Shown piece after piece: positions 1 through 5,547 of a DNA stretch of 11,422 bases. The notes beneath the pieces were generated by a model. The model was given only the letters and a program-made list of their open reading frames with translations, did no database searches and was not told where the DNA came from. Made by a program: the position numbers and the translations under genes. Positions within the stretch are counted from its first letter, which is position 1, and each line of letters begins with the position of its first letter. The stretch spans positions 1 to 11,422 of the forward strand of contig JAUYDN010000082.1 in the NCBI GenBank assembly GCA_030691775.1, in the 5' to 3' direction. Source of the DNA: Dehalococcoidia bacterium. GTDB lineage: Bacteria; Chloroflexota; Dehalococcoidia; Dehalococcoidales; Fen-1064.

Positions 1-60
1 TATGCCATCTCTGCCCCCTTCTCCAGTTGCTTCTATTTTACCACCCAATATCACATCTGT

Positions 61-108
61 AAGGAGGGGTTTGTGCAACAGGCTCATCTACCTGGACAAT
101 TCATATGA
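61..108 (+). promoter_or_regulatory. Strong Shine-Dalgarno followed by an 11-codon mini-ORF overlapping the SBP1 start
   Basis: AAGGAGG at 61-67 is a near-ideal ribosome-binding site placed 5 nt before GTG 73. That GTG opens an 11-codon frame (VQQAHLPGQFI) whose TGA (106-108) overlaps the SBP1 ATG (105-107) as ATGA, the classic geometry of translational coupling. The Shine-Dalgarno sequence is too far (37 nt) to serve ATG 105 directly. This could be how the truncated SBP1 is translated, or it could be chance at a deletion junction. The mini-peptide resembles nothing I know. Confidence 0.3.
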
Positions 109-1631
109 CAAATGAAAAATTGGTCACTGGAGACTGGGCGAGAGGTCCCGCCGGTACTAACGAAGTGCAATGGACACTGCCGGGTATCTGGGCATACGAT
201 AAAGACGCCCCGATGCTGGGTCTAAGCTGGGAACTCCCGGATAGCGAGACCATTGTCTTCCGCATCCGTAAAGGAGTCTATTTCCATAACAAACCGCCGG
301 CCATGGGCAGGGAGATGACGGCGGAGGATGTCGCTTACTCTATCTGGAGGAAAAACCTGGACCCGCAATCTATTTTCTACACCAGGACCGAAGCCGATAG
401 AATCCGCTCTGTACAGGCTGTGGACAAGTGGACGGTAGTGGTGAAAGTGCCGCCTATCTTGCAGGGTTCATATATCCAGGGCATCTACGCCGAAACGTGG
501 ATATTCCCGAAGGAACTGGGTGAGAAAGGGGTGACAACCGCCTGGCAAGATGTTATCGGCACCGGACCTTTCATAGTGTCTGACTATGTTCCGGTCAGTG
601 CCATTTCTTTCAAGAAGAACCCTACTTACTGGCTGGCAGACCCGGTGCGTCCCCAGAATAAATTGCCTTACGTGGATAACTTCAGGATTCTCATCATACA
701 GGACCCTTCCACCAGAATTTCGGCACTGCGCACCGGTAAAATCGATGCGTATCGCGGGCTTGCCTGGGACGAGGGTGAAAGCGTGATAAAAAGCAATCCC
801 GAGCTTCAATATGCCAGATACCTGTTACATACTGCGCCGATAATATATATGCGGTTGGACAAAGCGGGGTTACCGTATCAGGATATCAAAGTACGCCGTG
901 CCCTGAATATGAGTGTCGATAGGGACACAATCATTAAGGGCTACTATAACGGCAACGCCGAAAAATTTGCTCAACCGGTAATGCCGACCGGCGAACTGGC
1001 GGATATCTTTGTGCCATTGAGCGAACAGTCGAAGGAAAATCAGGAACTGTATCAGTACCTGCCGGATAAAGCCAAACAGCTATTGAAGGAAGCCGGATAT
1101 CCTAATGGTTTCAAGGCAAAAGTGGTCTGCGAAGCCGCGCAGGTGGATATTCTCTCCATTGTAAAAGAACAGTGGGCAAAAATAGGCGTCATCATCGACC
1201 TTGACGTTAAAGAATCCGGCACCTATCAATCAATCCAGCGGGGCGGCGGCTGGGAGGATATGCTTATGGCATATGAAACGGGTATCTATTATACGGTACC
1301 GCTGGGATTCCTCAAGGAATACTATCCGACTTACAACCGCGGTAATGCCTATGACCAGTATATCGAGGACTTCTACCGGGAAAAGATGCTTCCCTACCGC
1401 GGTCCGATCGCAGATAAGATTCTCCGGAAGAATCTGAAGGAGCTGGTGCCCTATCTGGTTTCTGTCGCGTTCCGCGTTGAACTGCCGACACCATACCTAT
1501 ACGGCATATGGCAACCCTGGGTCGGCGGCTACCACGGAGAGTACTCGACTGGTCGTGGCTGGTGGAACGACTTCCCGATGTACGTCTGGGTTGACCCGGA
1601 TATAAAATTCCAGTATACCGGCAAGCGTTAG
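105..1631 (+). CDS. ABC transporter solute-binding protein, family 5 (SBP1), N-terminally truncated
   Basis: This is a solute-binding protein of the SBP_bac_5 type (DppA/OppA/NikA family), which captures peptides or other small solutes outside the membrane for an ABC importer. Family hallmarks are visible: FRIRKGVYFHNKPP near residues 52-65, AEDVAYS at 73-79, GTGPF at 153-157, KVRRALNMSVDR at 263-274 and IWQPW near the C-terminus. It is a clear paralogue of the SBP at 5371-7233 over its whole length. ATG 105 has no Shine-Dalgarno site at normal distance. The protein starts at the position equal to residue 111 of the full-length paralogue, so the signal peptide, lipobox, linker and RYGGTL first strand are missing. 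In-frame codons 78-104 before the ATG (TGSSTWTIH) still match the paralogue (QSGIWTMH), but a TAA at 60-62 closes the frame. It is probably a 5'-damaged gene; export looks impossible as it stands. Confidence 0.85.
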   Translation: MTNEKLVTGDWARGPAGTNEVQWTLPGIWAYDKDAPMLGLSWELPDSETIVFRIRKGVYFHNKPPAMGREMTAEDVAYSIWRKNLDPQSIFYTRTEADRIRSVQAVDKWTVVVKVPPILQGSYIQGIYAETWIFPKELGEKGVTTAWQDVIGTGPFIVSDYVPVSAISFKKNPTYWLADPVRPQNKLPYVDNFRILIIQDPSTRISALRTGKIDAYRGLAWDEGESVIKSNPELQYARYLLHTAPIIYMRLDKAGLPYQDIKVRRALNMSVDRDTIIKGYYNGNAEKFAQPVMPTGELADIFVPLSEQSKENQELYQYLPDKAKQLLKEAGYPNGFKAKVVCEAAQVDILSIVKEQWAKIGVIIDLDVKESGTYQSIQRGGGWEDMLMAYETGIYYTVPLGFLKEYYPTYNRGNAYDQYIEDFYREKMLPYRGPIADKILRKNLKELVPYLVSVAFRVELPTPYLYGIWQPWVGGYHGEYSTGRGWWNDFPMYVWVDPDIKFQYTGKR

Positions 1632-1665
1632 GCAGATAGTTGACACGGAGCAAAAGTTATTCACC

Positions 1666-1695
1666 TGGGGGGCACGAGCTAGCTCGTGCCCCCCA
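1666..1695. terminator. 30-bp perfect palindrome between SBP1 and the sulfatase gene
   Basis: A perfect 30-bp palindrome with half-site TGGGGGGCACGAGCT begins 34 nt after the SBP1 stop and ends 29 nt before the sulfatase ATG. As RNA it would give a very stable hairpin with only the central AGCT-type bases as loop. There is no T-run on the + side (ACCTTGATTG follows), so a classical intrinsic terminator is not supported. A 3'-end stabiliser or partial attenuator that lowers sulfatase expression relative to SBP1 fits better. Being palindromic, it could also bind a dimeric protein. Confidence 0.55.
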
Positions 1696-1724
1696 CCTTG
1701 ATTGTGTAAAGGAGATGATTGGAA

Positions 1725-3191
1725 ATGCCGGAAAAACCAAACATAGTACTTGTTTTTCCTGACCAGCACAGGGCTGATGTGATGGGTTGCGCCGGAAACC
1801 CGGTGGCACAAACGCCAAATCTGGATAAGCTCGCTTCCGAGGGAGTTCTTTTCAAGCGGTGTAATACGAACTCGCCACTATGCATGCCTGCCAGGACTTC
1901 CGTTATCACCGGACAATATGTGAGTGAACATGGTGTATGGTCCAACAATATCAATGGAAATGAAAAAGGTCCCAGCCACGTGCGGAGCATCAGGGATGCC
2001 GGCTATCATACCGCGGTCTTGGGGAAGACACATCTATATACACACGGAAGACGGCATACGGATGAAGGAAAACAAATACTCCGGGACTGGGGTTATACGG
2101 ATATCCACGAACTAACCGGACCGCTCGCTTCCCGCGCGATGGACTCTCCATACACGGATTACCTGGAGCGTCTGGGTATACTGGAGACGCACAGGAATTA
2201 CATTGCTAATCATGGCAGAGTTATGCGGGATAATATGCCCTGGGATTACCCCGCCTGTCCTCTACCTACAGAAGCACACCTGGATAGCTATACGGGCAGG
2301 GAAGCGGTGAAATGGATACAGGACTACCGTGGAGATAAGCCATTCTACTATCAGGTATGTTTTCCTGGTCCGCATGACCCGTATGACGCCCCTGCGGAAT
2401 ACCGTGCGCGGTACAGGCTCGATGATTTGCCTCTGGGAATCATCGACCCACCTGGTGAACCAATGTCACCACTGGTCTCGTTCTTCGTCAATGCTTATCA
2501 GAGCCGTACCGGAATCCAGAATTGGACGGTAGAGCAGAGGAGACTTCTCAAGCAGGGCTACTACGGAAAAGTGACGTTGATCGACTACTGGGTTGGCGAG
2601 ATAATGAAAGCCCTGGAACAACGCCATCTTTTAGACAACACCTGGGTCATCTATACTTCTGACCACGGCGATATGCTGGGAGAACGTTGTTTGCTACAGA
2701 AAATGGTCTTTTTTGAAGAAGCCCAGCTCATTCCGTGTATTATCCGGCCACCGGATGGAGTAACAGGATGGGAATCAAATGCACTAACGGACCAGCTTGA
2801 TATCATAGCCACCTTGCTGGATATTGCCGGAGCTTCGTCTTCAATAAAACCTAATGGGAGGTCCCTTATTCCTCAAATCAATGCCGGGCCAAAAAACCCG
2901 GGAGCCCATAAAGGCAAGGAGGCTATTATCACGGAGGTCTTCGGTTTCTCTGCTGTCCGCACGGAGCGGTACAAGATGAGCATCGATGCGAAAAGCCTTC
3001 AGCCCGTGGAGCTGTATGATTTGCAGGAAGACCCTGAAGAGCGGAAGAACCGGGTCAACGACCCATCTAAGGCGGCGGTCAAGAAAGAGCTTTCCGAGAG
3101 GTATATTCAGAAGTTAATAGACTGCAGAAATGAGCAACTTTTCTTGAATTACCTGGAGAAAGACCGGATACCGAGAGAGCTACGCTGGTAA
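1725..3191 (+). CDS. S1-family sulfatase (arylsulfatase/choline-sulfatase-like), cytoplasmic type
   Basis: Predicted sulfate-ester hydrolase of the alkaline phosphatase superfamily, 488 residues from ATG 1725. The S1 signature is complete: CMPAR with Cys53 as the formylglycine precursor and Arg57 beside it, the metal ligand Asp13 in FPDQHR, GKTH with Lys101 and His103, PGPHDPYD with His217, SDHG with Asp313-His314, and Lys326 in the LLQKMVFFEE segment. The C-terminal ELYDLQEDPEE stretch is also typical. I chose ATG 1725 over TTG 1719 because AAAGGAG (1708-1714) is 10 nt from it and the N-terminus MPEKPNIVLVFPDQ starts directly at the fold. There is no signal peptide, so it should act in the cytoplasm on an imported sulfate ester, as BetC-type choline sulfatases do. 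It lies between SBP1 and the permeases, which suggests a linked substrate. Its maturation enzyme is not in the window, and the substrate cannot be assigned. Confidence 0.92.
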   Translation: MPEKPNIVLVFPDQHRADVMGCAGNPVAQTPNLDKLASEGVLFKRCNTNSPLCMPARTSVITGQYVSEHGVWSNNINGNEKGPSHVRSIRDAGYHTAVLGKTHLYTHGRRHTDEGKQILRDWGYTDIHELTGPLASRAMDSPYTDYLERLGILETHRNYIANHGRVMRDNMPWDYPACPLPTEAHLDSYTGREAVKWIQDYRGDKPFYYQVCFPGPHDPYDAPAEYRARYRLDDLPLGIIDPPGEPMSPLVSFFVNAYQSRTGIQNWTVEQRRLLKQGYYGKVTLIDYWVGEIMKALEQRHLLDNTWVIYTSDHGDMLGERCLLQKMVFFEEAQLIPCIIRPPDGVTGWESNALTDQLDIIATLLDIAGASSSIKPNGRSLIPQINAGPKNPGAHKGKEAIITEVFGFSAVRTERYKMSIDAKSLQPVELYDLQEDPEERKNRVNDPSKAAVKKELSERYIQKLIDCRNEQLFLNYLEKDRIPRELRW

Positions 3192-3252
3192 CCATTTTTT
3201 CTAAACAAAGGGATTCAATTGCCAGGTGCGGTAAAATGGGTGGTATACACTA

Positions 3253-3281
3253 TTGACAACCGTCGCTTACGAATTTATAAT
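3253..3281 (+). promoter_or_regulatory. Perfect consensus sigma70-type promoter for the permease-SBP2 unit
   Basis: TTGACA at 3253-3258 and TATAAT at 3276-3281 are both exact consensus hexamers separated by exactly 17 nt. They lie in the AT-richer 181-nt gap between the sulfatase stop and the permease start. Expected transcription start is about 3287-3289, giving an untranslated leader of roughly 85 nt. This splits the region into an upstream unit (SBP1, sulfatase) and a downstream unit (two permeases, SBP2). Such a perfect site would be strong in any bacterium with a standard housekeeping sigma factor, unless repressed. Confidence 0.75.
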
Positions 3282-3286
3282 GCATC

Positions 3287-3313
3287 AAATACATACCAGC
3301 GGGTATGATATTT
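3287..3313 (+). promoter_or_regulatory. Hairpin/operator-like inverted repeat at the predicted transcription start
   Basis: CATACC (3292-3297) and GGTATG (3302-3307) form a 6-bp stem with an AGCG loop. The stem extends by AAATA (3287-3291) pairing with TATTT (3309-3313) across one bulged A at 3308. It begins almost exactly at the predicted +1 of the promoter at 3253-3281. It could be an operator for a dimeric repressor or a 5' RNA hairpin that protects the transcript. Its function is inferred from position only. Confidence 0.4.
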
Positions 3314-3372
3314 TCTGCGCGTTCACAGTAACTCGGAACGGGCGGAGTACACCAGGAGAGTAGAATAATTAT

Positions 3373-4344
3373 ATGGCTGGTTACCTGGTAAGAAGAGTAC
3401 TGCTCATCGTGCCCACCATATTCATTGTCACCGTGCTGGTTTTCAGCCTTGCGCGTTTCATTCCCGGCAGTGTTATCGATAGACTTGTATCGGAGATGGC
3501 TGGCTACGGTCTGGCACAGGGCGGGGAACAGGTGGATATAGAATCCATCAAGCATCAGCTTGGCCTGGATGTGCCCGTCCACGTGCAATATGTCAGGTGG
3601 GCAGGCGCGATTCTTACCCGCGGCGATTTCGGCGACTCATTATGGACGCGCCGGCCACTTGTCGATGAACTGAGGGTCAGGTATCCGGTAACCTTCGAGC
3701 TAAGCCTGATGGCGCTCATTATCAGCGTGATTGTCGCCGTCCCCGTCGGCATCTATTCCGCCATCAGGCAGGATACCGCCGGAGACTATCTTGGCCGCTC
3801 TATCGCCATCGCTGGTCTCTCCATTCCCAATTTCTGGGTCGGCACCATAATTATGGTCATTCCGGCAATTATCTGGGGGTGGTCGCCGCCGGTGGAATAT
3901 ATCCAGCTTGCCAGAGACCCACTCGGTAATCTGGGACAGTTCATTATTCCGGCGACGATTATGGGCATGTCCACCTCGGCCGGTCTGATGCGTATGACCC
4001 GTACCATGATGCTGGAAGTCCTGCGGAATGATTACGTCCGCACTGCCTGGTCGAAGGGATTGACGGAGAAAATGGTCGTCATGAGGCACGCCTTCAAGAA
4101 CGCTGCCTTGCCGCTCATCACGATGCTCGGCGCCCGCATTCCGGGATTGCTCGCGGGTTCGGTGATTATGGAGCAGATTTTTGCCCTGCCAGGGATGGGC
4201 AGGCTGATGATAGATGCTATTAATACCAGGGATTATCCGGTTATTTCCGGCATAAATCTTATCATGGCTATACTGACTCTGGTGTGTATTCTGCTTACCG
4301 ATGTCAGCTATGCCTATGTAGACCCCAGAATCCGTTACCGGTAG
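3373..4344 (+). CDS. ABC transporter permease, DppB/OppB-like
   Basis: Inner-membrane permease of the peptide/nickel ABC importer family, 323 residues, forming the substrate channel with the next gene. The layout is typical: TM1 about 8-28, a large periplasmic stretch containing HQLGLDVPVHVQYVRW (about 61-76) and GDFGDSL (84-90), then TMs at roughly 107-130, 143-168, 190-207, 236-258 and 280-303. The cytoplasmic EAA loop that docks on the ATPase is at about 215-238 (NDYVRTAWSKGL). The C-terminal DPRIRYR is a hallmark of this subunit. ATG 3373 is the only start after an in-frame TAG at 3361; AGGAG at 3354-3358 is somewhat distant (14 nt). It follows the consensus promoter at 3253-3281 and is 12 nt from the next permease, so the two are co-transcribed. 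No ATPase gene is present in the window. Confidence 0.94.
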   Translation: MAGYLVRRVLLIVPTIFIVTVLVFSLARFIPGSVIDRLVSEMAGYGLAQGGEQVDIESIKHQLGLDVPVHVQYVRWAGAILTRGDFGDSLWTRRPLVDELRVRYPVTFELSLMALIISVIVAVPVGIYSAIRQDTAGDYLGRSIAIAGLSIPNFWVGTIIMVIPAIIWGWSPPVEYIQLARDPLGNLGQFIIPATIMGMSTSAGLMRMTRTMMLEVLRNDYVRTAWSKGLTEKMVVMRHAFKNAALPLITMLGARIPGLLAGSVIMEQIFALPGMGRLMIDAINTRDYPVISGINLIMAILTLVCILLTDVSYAYVDPRIRYR

Positions 4345-4356
4345 AGGAGATAAAAC

Positions 4357-5331
4357 TTGGCGGAGACCACGGTACCTGTCGCACCCGTTACGCGGACGTT
4401 GAAAAAACACCGCTCTCTTTTTATGGACATCGTGGTGCGGCTGGCAACCGAAAAGCCGATGGGTACGATCGGGGGTGTCATCGTCGTGCTCTTCCTTGGC
4501 GTGGGTGTACTCGCCGATTTACTTGCACCGTATGGAATCATAGATACAAATATGAGGGCAGTCCTGTTGCCGCCCTCCGGTCAATATATCTTAGGGACCG
4601 ACCAGCTAGGCAGGGACCTGCTCAGCCGCATCATCTACGGAGCGCGTATCTCGATGTTCGTCGGTCTGGGCGCAGCGGCGCTGGATGCGGTACTTGCCAC
4701 CATTATCGGCATCATTTCCGGGTATTTCGGCGGGAAAGTCGACCTGGTGATTCAACGCCTGGTCGACTCCGTCATCGTGTTTCCCAATATGTTCTTTTAC
4801 CTTTCTGTGATGGCGCTCATCGGCCCCGGTCTTATCCAGGTTATCCTTGTCCTGGGAATACTATCCGGCATCGGCTCGTCACGTCTCGTGCGGAGTACGG
4901 TCATGGCGGCACGCAATAATGTCTATATCGAAGCCTCACGCTCCATCGGCTCCAGCAATATACGGACTTTGCTCCGGCACGTACTGCCGAATGTCTTTGC
5001 GCCAATCATCATCATCTTTACCCTTGCTATGGGCGGTGCAATTATTGCAGAAGCGTCTTTGAGTTTTCTGGGGATGGGTATTCCGCCACCCACCCCGAGC
5101 TGGGGAGGGATGCTCAGCGGCGCGGGCAGGCGTTACATGCTCCAGGCGCCGTGGCTGGTCATCTGGCCCGGCCTGGCGCTCTCCTTGGTGGTGTATGGTA
5201 TCAATATGTTAGGAGACGCGATGCGTGACCTGCTCGACCCGCGGTTACGGGGCGGAGTCGGTGGACTGGGCGAATACGGCGTGCGGAAAGCTATGAGAGC
5301 CCTTGAAAAAAGACAAAGTCGGGTAAAATGA
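4357..5331 (+). CDS. ABC transporter permease, DppC/OppC-like
   Basis: Second inner-membrane permease of the peptide/nickel importer family, 324 residues. Visible features are an OppC-type N-terminus with TM1 about 35-57, LLAPYG (55-60), GTDQLGRDLLSRI (80-92), further TMs near 99-122, 135-172, 213-235 and 262-287, the EAA loop near 190-212 (YIEASRSIGSS), FLGMGIPPPTPSWGGML at about 237-253, and the closing DPRLRG (294-299). The start is TTG 4357: GAGGAG at 4344-4349 sits 7 nt upstream and overlaps the stop of the preceding gene, implying tight coupling. The C-terminus carries about 25 extra polar, basic residues after DPRLRG, slightly longer than usual. Its TGA stop shows that TGA is a terminator in this genome. 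Confidence 0.94.
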   Translation: MAETTVPVAPVTRTLKKHRSLFMDIVVRLATEKPMGTIGGVIVVLFLGVGVLADLLAPYGIIDTNMRAVLLPPSGQYILGTDQLGRDLLSRIIYGARISMFVGLGAAALDAVLATIIGIISGYFGGKVDLVIQRLVDSVIVFPNMFFYLSVMALIGPGLIQVILVLGILSGIGSSRLVRSTVMAARNNVYIEASRSIGSSNIRTLLRHVLPNVFAPIIIIFTLAMGGAIIAEASLSFLGMGIPPPTPSWGGMLSGAGRRYMLQAPWLVIWPGLALSLVVYGINMLGDAMRDLLDPRLRGGVGGLGEYGVRKAMRALEKRQSRVK

Positions 5332-5347
5332 ACAATCCACAGTAAAC

Positions 5348-5369
5348 GAGGAGGGATAGAGGAGGGATA
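5348..5369 (+). repeat. Tandem duplication of the Shine-Dalgarno site of SBP2
   Basis: The 11-mer GAGGAGGGATA occurs twice head to tail (5348-5358 and 5359-5369), directly before ATG 5371. The second copy places AGGAGG 5 nt from the ATG, which is ideal. The first is 16 nt away and could act as a standby site. SBPs usually need more copies than their permeases, so the duplication may raise expression. This is an observation of sequence; the effect is inferred. Confidence 0.75.
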
Positions 5370-5370
5370 A

Positions 5371-5463
5371 ATGAAAAGAATTTCAGGGTTGATACTGACA
5401 TTGCTCGTGGTGCTGACGACGGTGCTGGCTTCCTGTCAGGCGCCACAGCAGACTGGTGGCTGA
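5371..5463 (+). pseudogene. Lipoprotein signal peptide part of SBP2, closed by an in-frame TGA
   Basis: ATG 5371 opens a 30-residue frame starting MKRISGLILTLLVVL. It is a textbook lipoprotein signal: basic n-region (K2, R3), hydrophobic core 7-19 and lipobox LASC with Cys22. After QAPQQTGG the frame meets TGA at 5461-5463 and then continues in the same frame as GTTVTGKTTAPQQ and on into the SBP2 domain. No indel is involved, only one codon. A Gly codon GGA to TGA change is the simplest origin, since the neighbours are Gly on both sides. It belongs with the CDS at 5548-7233 as one gene. Confidence 0.85.
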
Positions 5464-5547
5464 GGCACGACGGTTACCGGCAAGACAACCGCACCGCAAC
5501 AACCAGCAACAACAGCGCCGGGAACGCCAAAGACTACGGCACCGGCT

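Noticed and set aside
1640..1668. TTGACA at 1640-1645 as a promoter for the sulfatase gene.
   Set aside because: No -10 hexamer lies at 16-18 nt; the position holds ACCTGG just before the palindrome.
1719..1721. TTG 1719 as the sulfatase start.
   Set aside because: ATG 1725 is two codons later, is a better start codon and has an acceptable 10-nt distance from AAAGGAG; TTG would be only 4 nt away.
3700..4410. A 236-codon minus-strand open frame.
   Set aside because: It is the reverse shadow of the DppB-like permease, with low-complexity His/Asp/Arg composition and no recognisable domain.
5461..5463. TGA read as glycine (as in SR1/Gracilibacteria code 25), suggested by flanking Gly codons.
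   Set aside because: TGA ends the permease at 5331 and the CoA-transferase at 7535 exactly where the families end, and no other in-frame TGA occurs in any gene here.
5461..5500. TGA 5461 as a selenocysteine codon, with a short stem CGGTT/AACCG (5471-5475 with 5487-5491) downstream.
   Set aside because: The codon lies in a disordered lipoprotein linker where selenocysteine makes no sense, the stem is only 5 bp and too close to resemble a bacterial SECIS, and no Sec machinery is visible.
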